Source of the DNA: Ichthyophonus hoferi
Taxonomy: Eukaryota; Opisthokonta; Ichthyosporea; Ichthyophonida; Ichthyophonidae
Length of the DNA stretch: 36,814 nt
Assembly (NCBI GenBank): GCA_002751075.1
Contig: NAOQ01000274.1
Coordinates: 8,857-45,670, forward strand
Reading direction: 5' to 3'
Each line of letters begins with the position of its first letter. Positions within the stretch are counted from its first letter, which is position 1. Below the pieces are notes generated by a model, which saw only the letters and a program-made list of their open reading frames with translations, did no database searches and was not told the origin of the DNA. Made by a program: the position numbers and the translations under genes. Of this stretch, positions 20,543-31,808 are shown piece by piece.

Positions 20543-23500
20543 ATGTCCGCAGCCCTCCTCCAACTTCTTAGAGATAAACAGAACAGTAGTATAGCAATAT
20601 AGCAAGGCTTTGCCAAGGGACTACTGCCCTAATTATATGTCTATTGATTGCTGTTAGTTAATTAACCAAAGCTAAAGAAAACGTTTAAATACCAAGAACA
20701 TGCTATACTATATTATATTAAAATCTTACAGGAATATTGCTACCAGTACTGTTAGATAAAAATTCAAAAGAAATTAAACTACTGTACCTATCATTTTCTA
20801 TCATTAATAATAATAATATATATATATAGTTTATCAAACAATGCAATTATGCCAGTTATATTCGTCATGCTACAAGAGAGTTTGATTAATAAAAAGCGAT
20901 GCCCTCTTAAACTATCACATAAGAGTAAGTGCAAGAAAATTATGACAGAGCAACTGCTTTCTGATATTAAAGCCAGTTCCAACTATTTATAATAAAAAAC
21001 TAACGTTGTTATACATCGTGGTCTTTTTTTCATTTTTTTCATTTTTTTTTTTCATTTTTTTTTTTTCATAAAACCTTGGCTCTTTTAAAAGCTATGTCTA
21101 CTGCTTTTAAAACAGAAAAAAGTTCTAAAACCATCCTTTCCCTGAAAAACAAAGTCACAATACTTGAAGTCCATATTACATGATAAAAAACGATAATAAA
21201 CGCAACTGAAGGCGCAAAATAATATAAAACATATTTGAAAAATATTTTATAACGTAAACCAGACCTCGTAAAGATAATATGTCCCAATAACGGCTTGGAA
21301 AGGATGTAGTTCATTTCAACATATAAAAAATAGATAGATTAGCTGTCTATAATATAACAAAACATATCACTCAGGCAGTAGTGTTGTACAGCAATTAATT
21401 AGTCAATATCCTTCTCCAATTGGCTAACAATCTTTTCAGTGAAATATGGTTGGCGCAATTACTGTATATGGTAATTGACTTATAAAGTTCATTTGTTAGG
21501 TATATTTGCGCCAAGAATAACAAAGTTCTTAACTACATCACGTGAGATCCTTTGAAATCTAGGTAAAGAAAAAGGAAAAAAGAAAAAAAAATGCATAGTT
21601 GCTACTGTACAAATGCTTTATTAACAAGACATAAATTCATATAATGATACATAAAATGAATAATATATATTACCATCTATGTCTAGCATTGTTTTCGGAC
21701 AAATCAAAATATACTATGGTATATGGCTCATGAGGCAAATACAAGCCACCACTCATAAAACTTTATCCATTATATATAACCATAGTGGTTGGCTGGATAA
21801 TTGTATTGGTATGTCATTTTTAATGGATAGGAATACAATTTACCATGAATTTTGTAACTATATAATGCTTGGTATCAAACTGGCGGTAATATTATTAGTA
21901 TCCATTTATAAATTTACCATTTTTCATTTCTATTTTTTATTATTTTTATTATTTATTATTTATTTATTTATTACTAATATGTTATTTTCTATTATAAAAA
22001 ATGAACAAATTGGCCTGGAGGTGGAATGGGTTGTAGGGAATTTTGAAAGATAAATTTTACAGTTTTTTAATGCATTAAATAATAGCCAAATTAGTCTAAA
22101 TGATAAATTGGTTTCTTTTAGACGTAAGTACATATTGTGGAATTGTTCGACTCAATTAATGAATATCATTTATTATATAATTCCTACTGACTTCTCAAAA
22201 AAGTCAACCCAAGCAATCATAGTTCTCAAATTGGCCTTATAGAGATGTATAAAAATAGATTCTATTCAGTTATAAAGCAGAATAGTTCCATCCATACGAA
22301 TATAATATTATAATTTGCACAATACATTGGGCTAGAAGAAAAGTGCATTTACATTTTGATGAATATTTGACCTTTGCTCTGTTCCCATTTCACAGACAGC
22401 ACAATACGTAAGAATATTGCCAGTAAACGTTGTGAGGCAACAGCTAAATCACGCGTGTATTATTATATTATATTATATTATGCTATATGAAAAGACAAGA
22501 AGTTGAAGTGGAGAAGCTGTAGTTAATTTCATAATAATAGTAGTCGATACAGAAATGAAATTGTTAGTTAGTCCTATCTAATAATAGTATAGCCTAAGAG
22601 TATCGTCTGGCCTGGTATTTAATAAAAATGCTCACTGGTAATGGGCTGTTGAATAAATATTAGAATTGATACGGTAAACTGAAAATATTACCCAAGCCTC
22701 GTGCACAAATATAAATGCTAATATAAAACATCTGGCTAATGGGAAAGCAATTGAATAATCATATTTGTGTACTTCTGTAGGCAATATCATGGGAGATGAA
22801 GGGGAAGAAGTGAATTGTATAGAGAAACTCGTGCACGGACAGGTGTATGTCGGTAGAGATATGATATGATATGATATGATATGATATGATATTATACGAT
22901 ATGATATATATATATATATGTCTATGGATGTACGTACATGCTATATATGATTATCCTGACTTCAAGTCACCTAGGTGTTGATGCATTAACCTGAGAAACC
23001 TGATCATAAATTAATATTTTAAGACATATATGTTATTGGTGTCTATAAATAGTAACAAGATCAATCCAATCGATTAAAAAGAAAAAAGCCACCTACAATG
23101 TATTATACTATACCATGCTATTTTGAAATCTTATATATATAAATATAGTTTCAATTCATTTACACCTTATTGACACAATATACCATATAATATTTTGTTA
23201 TTTTTGTAATTACACAATATAATTACCGTTTATTTGTACATAACGCATAACGCGTACTTATCACACTATTAAACACATACTACACTTTGATTGGTTTGCT
23301 TTAATATCTACTTCTCTTTAATAAGATAGGTGCATTCTCATTATATTTACAGGTTTACAGCTGACATTATTGGCACCTATTAGTTTGAGTCAATGAAGAA
23401 GATGATATGCTATAGGTCGTACCTTGAATGATAAGCTATGGGTATAGAAATGTATAGTTATATATGGTATAGGGTATATATATTATAATGGTTATCACAA

Positions 23501-23549
23501 ACATATAAAATATTTATTATTACAGAGCACATGGATTAGCTGTCAATAA
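20543..23549 (+). CDS. Possible small gene of unknown function (two linked exons, third uncertain)
   Basis: I do not recognise this protein. A candidate first exon, 20543-20585 (MSAALLQLLRDKQN, ends phase 1 at GTAGTA), is phase-compatible with 22781-22842 (TTCTGTAG acceptor; reads NIMGDEGEEVNCIEKLVHGQ, ends phase 0 at GTGTAT). Both stretches have the higher GC and mixed composition of real exons here. A last exon could be 23526-23549 (STWISCQ then TAA, with AATAAA overlapping the stop) or 23361-23396 (LTLLAPISLSQ then TGA). The result would be an acidic protein of roughly 42 to 46 residues, or part of a longer one with exons I missed. The 2.2 kb first intron is long for such a small gene. Treat it as a hypothesis. 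Confidence 0.25.
20586..22780. other. Gene-poor stretch, possible intron
   Basis: AT-rich unique sequence. It contains T-rich runs with TTTTTTCATT words at 21020-21070, A-rich runs at 21560-21595 and an ATT/ATTT-rich run at 21920-21975. The open frames at 21066-21314 (-) and 21679-22053 (+) lack motifs, have AT-driven composition (F, I, Y, K) and show no splice context. I see no gene that I can support. Confidence 0.4.
22855..22920. repeat. GATAT pentanucleotide array
   Basis: Six near-perfect GATAT units are followed by an AT dinucleotide run, 13 bp after the candidate exon at 22781-22842. Confidence 0.7.
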
Positions 23550-23780
23550 AAGCACCGTATTTTCTTTACGTTGAATTTGTTAGTGCTATTGTGTTTTTGC
23601 TTTTTTCATGTCAATATAAATATCTGCAATTAGATTAGTCAAATGAAATGATCCTAATAATTATCAAGTTTACTCACTGGCTCAGAGCAGACTTAACTTA
23701 TGTCAAATATTGCTGCATAATACAAAGTGGTCTAAAATAGTTACAGCTACCAGAAATTGATGTTACTTTGTCAATTAGTA

Positions 23781-24055
23781 CATATACGGGATACCATAAC
23801 TTATGAGAGTATAACGAACTGTCCAATATAGTTACATATACAACATAAGTCATAGTTATAGTCAAAATTAATTAATTAATTAATGCCAGGTTGCTCAATC
23901 GTCCATATACGGGACACCACATCTTATGAAAGTATAAAAATGTGTCCAATATAGCTATGCTACAGCATAGGTCAGAGTTACAATCAGAATTCATTGAATA
24001 ATTAATGATAGGTTGCTAATTGGTTCATCCATATATATGATACCATATGTAATAT
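23781..24055. repeat. Degenerate tandem repeat, unit about 123-126 bp
   Basis: The word CATATACGGGA.ACCA starts at 23781 and at 23904, and a diverged form starts at about 24030. Between them the blocks CTTATGA.AGTATAA, TGTCCAATATAG, ATA.GTCA.AGTTA, CA.AATT and AGGTTGCT recur in the same order. Two full copies and the start of a third are visible; a still weaker copy may precede 23781. Confidence 0.65.
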
Positions 24056-25325
24056 TTAAAGGGCTCCTTTCGGCGATAGAACCAAACTGGGTGTTTCTAG
24101 TATGAGACGGAGCAAATATCTTTCGTTTTCATATTAATTCTCTGCTTGTAATTGTTGGCTGCGTCCCGAGGTGGGTGAGATAATAACCACGACACAAGTT
24201 GAAATCGATAGTATCACATACTTTTTCTTATAGCTTAATTAATAACGAAAGCACAGGTTAAAAGTGACCCTATCTATTTAGTGTGTCATTTGGACAAAAT
24301 ACTCGCTACTTACTGCAGGCTTCACTCTCACTCCATTGCAATTTAAAGTTGATATTAATTAATAAATTACTAGCCCCATAAGGCAGAATACAAAATAGGT
24401 AGGATACATTAATTAAAAGACTGAAACTACATAATTATACATGTAGCCATACAAAGATATATTGGTATATCTATTTTTCATATTGTTACTTTTATATGCA
24501 AAAGGCAGCCAATTAATCCCAAGCACATCACCACAGAAATTGTTACCCACAGGACACTGTTCAATTCTGACAATAAATCAATACATCAAGGGACATCATG
24601 TCAAATTAATTTATATTAATTTATTTGCACTGTATAATAAACTTTATTAAAAATATTACTAACAAATTAATTTAAAATGAAATTCACATTAATTTCTTGG
24701 CCCTGCATAATATAAACAAATTAAGAAACCAATTGAAAAACCAACTTAATTCTGTGCGTTTACTCGAGTGATCTTTTTGCTACACTTTACAGGTTTAAGT
24801 TTACTTAAGCTAGAATAGTTGTTTCAATCACATATGTAGTATATGTAATATATATGTATACATTTAAGTTTACTAAAGCTAGAATGGTTATCACAGCCAT
24901 AGTCTAAGCACGCCTTTGATACTTATAGCTAGTTAAACCTTACTTAGTACATTTTTATCTCTATTTAATTGACAGCCTAAATTACCAAAGATTATGGAAT
25001 ATAAATCGCACCCCACTAGTTCAATCGCTAACAACACGTATGACTCATGACCAATTGCCGTTCAGGCTCAGCCTGGAATATCTAAATATAGAAATATGGA
25101 ATATATTCTTCCAACCAGTAACTTAAGCTTTGACCAAATTAAGACGTATTCTAGAATTACTGGAAGCATTTTAAGATATAGGAAATTACATCTCACGCAT
25201 TAAATAATAGCAATATTTATTTTCCTTTTCATTCCGTGGACATAATAACTCGGCCAGCCCGCAATTAAACAGTTTTGAGGTGAATGTTGTTATAAATATC
25301 TGTACGTATACACCCATACGAGAAA
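24056..25325. other. Intergenic stretch 3' of DTYMK
   Basis: A slightly GC-richer patch at 24060-24180 has short open frames but no recognisable motif. The rest is AT-rich. On the - strand an AATAAA signal reads at 25216-25221, about 105 bp beyond the DTYMK stop, and is a plausible polyadenylation signal. No gene is supported here. Confidence 0.4.
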
Positions 25326-28048
25326 CTAGGCACTGTCTTCTGTCCATAAATAGGAAAATGGTTTGCTACCAATATCATTCATGGTTGCAAGAGCTAGTTT
25401 GATCATTTCTTGTCCAATCGCATCCACGCTAGCCTGGGCATCTATCACCTGTTTATCATATATAATTATTTTATAGACCAATGACATTCTTTTATTGTAT
25501 TGCAGAAAATCAATTTGTCGTCTCTCTATCACTGCCAATATGTTCATAGTTGCATTATAAACAACACTCTAGTACTATGGAATGCTATCATATTTTATTT
25601 TATTACATTATACTACACTATATCATATTATATTATGTTATATTACAATTCATAAGACCATATTACACTATATTATATTCTATTCTATTATATTATATCA
25701 AATATTATTACATTATTTTATTATACAACAACAGCACCCACATCCCAGAGGCTATGAGTTGGTGGGTTTAGTATTGATCCCTTCTAGCAATATATCTACT
25801 ACTATTATGCACAAGTACAAATATAGGGTGGAAAGTGAGAGCAGGGAAAACTCGTAGTAGTGTGTATGCATGTAGATAAGTAAGTAAGTATGTATGTATG
25901 CATGTATGATAGTATGTATGTATGGCGTTATGATAACACGAGAGTATAATAGTAAGTATATATATATACGTGTGCGCATATATAGATAAGCATCATTTTT
26001 TTATTTTCCTCTTCTGATTGCAGTAGTGGTGATACCATAACAATCTACCAATAATATATACTTTATAATTATCCAGAAATCAAGATACCATGAAATATAT
26101 ACATGTGAATGTATCTACATACTTATATATCAACAAGAAAATAATAAATAAATCTAGAAATATATAGAAAAAAAGAGACACGCTAACCTTCCAGTCCGGT
26201 GTCGTCATGGCTTGGAAATGGGTGTAGACCTTCTCTTGAAACTCCCTCTTCTCATAACGCTCCTATAATATCATACCATTAAAATCAATTTTTAACAATA
26301 AAGGGCTTTGTACATATACTTAGTCAATGGTATGATTGAGGTTAAGTGGTTTACAAAATAATTCATTAATATTTTATCGTTTTGGTTTGTTTAAATGGAG
26401 AAGTGGAAGATATGGGTTATATATTATAGCATAATATATGGAAGTACACTAAAAAATAAGGCATTGGCTATCATAAATTACCATAATATATCATACAATA
26501 ATACATTATATACCATAATACACTACAACAATATATTATATATCATAATATAATATACAATAATATTTTATATATCGTAATAGACTACAATAACATTATC
26601 TACTAGAATGAACTCTACATAATACTAATCTACGTACAACAACATACTATGCAATACTATTATATATACCACAACATACCTATAATAGTACACCATACAA
26701 AAATACACTATAAAATAATACTTTATATACCATAACACACCATACAACATTACACTTCATATAATACTATTCTATCTACCTCTCCAAAGGTTCCTCTTTC
26801 TGCAGCCACCTCCACAGGGAGGTCAAGGAATATAGTAAGGTCAGGGGCTAGAAGGCCAATGTCAGGTTGGCGACACCAATTTACATCGAGGCCCTATATA
26901 TAGGTGTTTAGTATATAGTATATGCATAAGTTTATGTTACATATCAAGAGAAGGTGAAAAAATGGCAATATAAACAAATAATATGTAAAGGAGAACAAAC
27001 CATTGGATAATAAATTATTATTATCCAATCGTATCTAGGCCATAAATGCTCATATACACTATACATTATATACTATACACTATACCCTATCTATCTATAT
27101 ATACATATACCTTAGCCGCAGTAAATGCTACCCCTGAGAAGGCATAGCGATCAACCACTAAGGTAATACCTTGGGATAGTAGCTTCTTCATACTCGCACT
27201 ATATATAAGGAAAGGGTAGAGAGAGGGTCAGGGTATGTGCATATAGGTATGATAGAACAGAATAGGGTCGGTGTATGTGCATATATGTAGGATAGAACCG
27301 AATACTATATACTATAATATAATGTAACATAGCACAATATAACATAGTATAGTATAGTAAAATAAAATATCAGAGTACCATACTCTAACCATACATACTA
27401 GTATACATAAAGACACCTACACAGCCTCCCATCTATTTGCAGAGAACAATAGGTGTACAGCTTGGTCACTAAGTTCTAGACTAGAAGTAAGGTAGGAGTT
27501 GATCATCTGGCCTATAGCGGTAGTGCGGTCTGTGTATATACAAGGGGGATTAAGTATAGTTATTAGGTATTATAATGGGTGTATAGGGTATATATATAGG
27601 ATAGAATAAGTGTGCGTGTTTATATAGGATAGGTTTGTATATCAACCAATGTGCATACGCCCATGTATATATATAAAGTATATATAGTTCTCATGTCATA
27701 GAGATCTAGTTAGTATAGCATATAGTTTTGCAACTATACCTATATAATAGAATATAATAACACAATAATAACACAACAATAGTATAACATTAACATAATA
27801 ATGTAATATAATAATATAAAGCCCATTGTAATACAATATATCAACATAGCAATAACATAATACAATACACCGTAGCGTATTACAAACATATATCCTCTCC
27901 TACCAGGGAATCTCAACATCTGCACCTTCCTCCCCATGTTATTAAGAGCGGCCACTAGGTTAATACATTGTGTAGTCTTGCCACTATGATCACACCCTTC
28001 AAGAACAATAAGCGCTCCACGCTCACACAATTGCTCTGCCGCTGCCAT
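25326..28048 (-). CDS. DTYMK: Thymidylate kinase (dTMP kinase), complete, 6 exons
   Basis: Phosphorylates dTMP to dTDP with ATP, an essential step of dTTP synthesis. Exons on the - strand: 28048-27904, 27529-27421, 27198-27111, 26893-26780, 26262-26188, 25448-25326. All phases agree; the product is 217 residues (human 212). The P-loop [12 protein letters not shown] is at about residues 16-27, the substrate-binding FPDRTTAIG follows at the exon 1/2 joint, [10 protein letters not shown] ends exon 2, the DR motif [14 protein letters not shown] is in exon 3, [17 protein letters not shown] in exon 4, and the LID region ERGTFGEERYEK spans exons 4 and 5. The C-terminus ends YLWTEDSA. Exon 2 was ended at a GTAGGT donor rather than GTGTAG two bases earlier because only that choice keeps frame and gives [14 protein letters not shown], which aligns with human WEQVPLIKEKLSQG. 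It is divergent from TYW1. Introns carry TATAG/TATAC repeats. Confidence 0.95.
25560..25980. repeat. TATTACACTATATTATATT pentamer repeat and GTAT microsatellite in DTYMK intron 5
   Basis: Degenerate TTATA/CTATA pentamers (25580-25720) are followed, after a short more balanced stretch, by AAGT/GTAT tetranucleotides (25878-25922). Both are inside the 739 bp intron between exons 5 and 6. Confidence 0.6.
26440..26770. repeat. ACAATAATA/ATACCATAATA degenerate repeat in DTYMK intron 4
   Basis: Irregular units of about 30 bp (ATACACTACAATAATATATTATATATCATA-like) fill the intron next to the exon 4 donor. Confidence 0.55.
27220..27310. repeat. Imperfect tandem duplication in DTYMK intron 2
   Basis: GGTATGTGCATATAGGTATG followed by ATAGAACAGAATA recurs about 40 bp later as GTGTATGTGCATATATGTAGG followed by ATAGAACCGAATA. 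Confidence 0.55.
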
Positions 28049-28772
28049 TATTGCCTATATTATCAATTATCAATGCTAGATATAAAAATATTATGGTTAA
28101 GTATGCATAATATATAAAATAGAATATAATGGTATATAAATGTAGTATATAACAGAAGTATATATGTGTGTTATGTATAAATTTTTTCAAATCAAAAGCT
28201 GTGGTTTTTTGGCGCGAAACTAAGAAGACTAGGCCAATTAAGATGTATGTGATAAATAATTTTAACCAATAATAGTACACTATAATTATAAAACCTTGAA
28301 ATATAAGCCAATTGCAATTTATATAAAAAATTATAAACGAATAATAGTGCACCATAATTTTATAACTTGAAGACGTAAGCCAATTATAATATAGTTAATT
28401 ATATTAAAAAACCAATAATAGTATCAAATATTTAGTATAAAGACTATGATAGTGCAGACCATGTTATAACCTGGAACACTAGAGCATCATTAATGAATAA
28501 TATATAATTATTTAAGTATATATTATAATTGAGTATAAATGAATATAATTGAATATAATTAATTATAATTAAATATTTTTAAATATATGCTAACTATTAA
28601 TGTAGGTTAATAGTATATTAACAATCCAGAAAGTTGAACAAGTTGAAGTATGATGTTTATGAAATAGAATAATAGTCTTATTAAATGATTGTACATATAA
28701 TATTGAGTGATTCTAACAAGATATCAGAACCAAATGACCTACTTTTTACTAGAGGACTAGAGTTATCCTATA
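28049..28772. other. 5' flank of DTYMK with an imperfect tandem repeat
   Basis: Starting at about 28262, a roughly 70-76 bp unit (AACCAATAATAGTACACTATAA ... AAGCCAAT) occurs three times with decreasing similarity, at about 28262, 28334 and 28408. Each unit contains a CCAAT-like or GCCAAT word. These could matter as CCAAT boxes of the - strand DTYMK promoter, but only position supports this. The rest (28500-28700) is AATTATAAT-rich. Confidence 0.45.
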
Positions 28773-29172
28773 TGTTGGAATGATAAAGTATGGGGTACGC
28801 ATGCCCTACTTTTATCTTAAACCTTTACCCTGACAATAACGCATGCCAGGGGGCGGACAAAAGTATAAACAAAACCAGAAGCCCCGCCTCAACTATACTG
28901 TGATTAGTTTATATTATTATAAACACATGGGATACGGTGAGACTGAATTTGAATTGAAACGTATATCTAATATAATATGATACACAAGAATTGATTTCAA
29001 TCTGAATCATTACTACGTAGGTTTGATAGAAAATTTCTCTATTATCGTACATTTTAGCTAAATAATATTAATATTGATTACTAGCAGATAATGAATAAAT
29101 AGAAAATCTTTTATATTCTAATATAAGTAAATAAATAAATAAATAATATATTGTATTACATATGTTCCAACA
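28773..29172. mobile_element. Solo LTR-like repeat, copy 2
   Basis: About 400 bp, TGTTGGAAT start and TTCCAACA end, which are inverted repeats of each other. Flanks CTATA and CTACA are a near-match for a 5 bp target-site duplication. Internal blocks match copies 1 and 3, with the hairpin at 28828-28851. It is the longest copy. No internal coding region accompanies it. Most likely an old solo LTR, perhaps Ty1/copia type. Confidence 0.6.
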
Positions 29173-29827
29173 CTACACACCTCAAGGCATGTGATCCTTA
29201 TATTGTACTTGGACTAGGCCCCAACCATAAACCCAGTCCACTCATTATTCTGCTATTAACATCGCCATAAAACCGAATCGTGACGTCATCTTATGTAATG
29301 ACAATATGAACCTATTAGTATGCAATGCACTTTAAAAATAAACTAATAAAGATACGGAATACCTCAAAAGTACTCGATATTTTTTATTATTTTTTATTAT
29401 TTTTATTATTTTCTATTAATAATTTATAGATGGAACAGAGTTATATTGTGATGACATTATAATTTTTAATTGCCAAATGAACCCTTTTAGGGCTCATAAT
29501 TCCAAATTTCACTCTTAATGGTTCACAGGATAAATAGTGGTTCGTTATTATTGGCTAGCGAATGAATGGGAGTTAGTATAGTACAAAGTTCTTATTGTAC
29601 GAAAATATACGGAAATAAAAATAAATGATATATAACTTATAAAAGGAGCCCATTATTATATTGCACATAATCCCATTATATGAATGGCTATCATACACAT
29701 AAAATTCTTATTTTTCTATTAGCTCACAGGCGTCTTTGCGCACGTGCGGCATTGTGTTACATTATATTATTATATTATTATATTCTAGTCGTACAGGTGT
29801 GGTGGTAGATTGGTTTACTATCGAAAT
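29173..29827. other. Intergenic stretch between DTYMK and TYW1
   Basis: A GC-richer patch at 29180-29300 includes a perfect TGACGTCA. Around 29380-29410 there is a TTTTTATTATT repeat, and 29760-29785 has ATTAT repeats. No exon is evident before 29828. Confidence 0.4.
29281..29288. promoter_or_regulatory. Perfect CRE/ATF palindrome TGACGTCA
   Basis: The 8 bp palindrome TGACGTCA sits in the intergenic space between the divergent DTYMK and TYW1 genes, in one of the few GC-richer patches there. It is the canonical CREB/ATF site. A chance match in this length is possible, and it lies 1.2 kb from the DTYMK start, so a role is inferred weakly. Confidence 0.3.
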
Positions 29828-29909
29828 ATGACCAATTTCAAGGAAAGTTGTCAAAGGCTGGTGCCTATAGTAGTGGCTGCATGTGCCGTGGGTCTGGCTG
29901 GCCATTCAG
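29828..29909 (+). CDS. Possible first exon resembling the TYW1 N-terminus
   Basis: ATG at 29828 opens a frame of 27 codons reading MTNFKESCQRLVPIVVAAC followed by AVGLAGHS, ending in phase 1 at TCAG|GTTGGT. It has exon-like GC content and a hydrophobic stretch (LVPIVVAACAVGLAG) that could be a membrane anchor. The order FK(E/D)..Q followed by a hydrophobic helix resembles the TYW1 start at 31809 (GFKDPRQCFLAVASVGALAL). It could be an alternative or duplicated TYW1 first exon, or the start of a separate small membrane protein. No convincing second exon was found before 31809. Confidence 0.3.
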
Positions 29910-29914
29910 GTTGG

Positions 29915-30245
29915 TATTGATGCATGCATGCATGTATGTGTACGTTGGTTCTTATGTATGTGTGTTTGTGTATGTAAGTTGTATATATGCGTATCGTATA
30001 TGGTTAAGTAATCATGTAAGAATGTCATGTTTATATATGGTTGCCTACATTTATGTATGTATGTATGTATGCATGTGCATATGTTTTTATGTATGTGTTT
30101 GCTTTTGTATGTAATGTATATATGCGTATATGGTTATGTATGTATGTATGTATGCAAGTATGTATGTATGTATGTCATGTTTATGGATGGTTGTATTACA
30201 TATATGTATGTAGGTAAGTATGCACGTATGTATGTATATATATAA
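29915..30245. repeat. GTAT/TGTA tetranucleotide microsatellite
   Basis: Mostly TATG/GTAT repeats with G and C interruptions, in two halves that resemble each other (TGTATATATGCGTAT at about 29980 and 30115; GTCATGTTTAT at about 30023 and 30173). It creates cysteine/tyrosine/methionine-rich frames without coding meaning. Confidence 0.65.
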
Positions 30246-31438
30246 GTTGGTAGATAGGTACAAGTTATATAGGTGTATACATATTTATAAAATCTGCATA
30301 ACATATTGTAGTTTGTGTATTATTAGAGGTGTAAAGGTGTCTATATATGCACAAATGTTATACACATGCCTATATATCCTTAACTGATTATATGGTAGTA
30401 TTTACCAAAGGAATTTATACACAGACCGTACACATAAACATTATATAGCACAATACAACATATGTATTTTATAGGAGTATATATTTGTAATTGTTTATGC
30501 TCAGTAGACTCTATTTCTCTTTTTATTTATTGCTCTGGCAAGTATATCTTTTATTATAGTATGGTAACTTTATGTTGATATTAAATTTAAAATTAAATTT
30601 TGTGCAATTGTTTATGAAGAGCTTAAGGATATTTTAAACTACTCCTAAGCTTAGTTTGAGTTTGAAGAACTGAAATAAACCAATCATTTACCCGATTAAC
30701 CCATTTTAATTAATTAATTAATTTAACTACTTATTTTAAAATGATTTAAAATGGACGACCAATCATTCAATATTATATATCCTTCATTGGTTTATGCTGT
30801 CTAACGAGCTGTTTAAATGAATGCTCCACCAATATCAATACCAATATAATATTAAATATAGGTATAGATTGTAATTGGATTGTTAGTGTGTGGTTTCTCT
30901 ATGAACATTCAATACTAATTAATTAATTAATATCCCGAGGTACTATGTGTGTTATCCTCTCAAGTTGTCATTTTAATTGGTCCTTTAATTTTAAATATTT
31001 TTAAATTGTTCTGCCATTGTACCTGACGATTTCATGCTTACACGGACAAATACAATACAAGAATGATTATAATAATTTTATATAATCGTATATAATATTA
31101 TATATTAGTAATATAGTTATGCCACTAAATGCATTATAATCCAAGGTAATATATAGCGTTTTCATTTATTCCTTAGATAAACATACACCCAGTAAAAATA
31201 TGTTTTTATATTTATCACAACATCGATGTGAATGGATTGACAGGAACGGGCCATTATATCCCTACCAATCTATTTAAATCTTTATATATTTTAATTATGA
31301 CTTAATTATCTTGTCCATATCCATATATAAACATACAACCAATGCATACAGCCAATAAACTAACAACATAGACTATTTCACCCACTCAATCAACCGCAGC
31401 AGATAATTTTAAGGAATATAGTGCAGAAACGGTAAAAA
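30246..31438. other. Intergenic stretch upstream of TYW1
   Basis: AT-rich, with AATT runs at about 30708-30725 and 30917-30932. A short open segment, 31391-31431, sits between an AG and GTAAAA but does not connect in frame to TYW1. Nothing else is supported. Confidence 0.35.
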
Positions 31439-31797
31439 TGTTGGATTAACATAATATAGCCTGTCTTGATTTTAAGCCACTACTCTGATTTTGACAATGA
31501 CGCATGTCAGATGGCGGACTGTAGTGCAAACAAAACTAGAAGCCCCGTCTCAATCATATAGTGGTTAATTTATACTATTCTAAACACGTGTGATGCGGTG
31601 AGATTGAATTCGGATCAAACTTTATATCTAATTTAATATGGTATACAGGAGTGATTTTCAATTTGAATCATTACTACGTAGGTTTGATAGATAATCTACT
31701 ATTTGATTAATGGCAGATAATAAATAAATACAATATATGTTATATTCCAATATAACTAAGTAAGGAATCATTGTAGTGTGTTACACATGCTCCAACA
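31439..31797. mobile_element. Solo LTR-like repeat, copy 3, abutting TYW1
   Basis: About 359 bp from TGTTGG to CCAACA, in the same orientation as copies 1 and 2. Shared blocks include AAGCCCCGTCTCAA, GGTGAGATTGAATT, CATTACTACGTAGGTTTGATAGA and an AATAAATA-rich 3' part; the hairpin is at 31490-31511. The repeat ends 11 bp before the TYW1 ATG at 31809, so TYW1 transcripts must start within it or splice across it. An old solo LTR is the best reading. Confidence 0.58.
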
Positions 31798-31808
31798 TAT
31801 AACACCCT

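Noticed and set aside
21679-22053. 124-codon + strand open frame
   Set aside because: It looks superficially like a membrane protein, but the composition follows AT content, no motif or exon partner is seen and GC is far below that of the real exons.
31391-31431. Short open segment (ADNFKEYSAET) as a first TYW1 exon
   Set aside because: It ends in phase 0, while the only acceptor near 31823 needs phase 1 to enter the TYW1 frame, so it cannot join. The ATG at 31809 already gives a good start.
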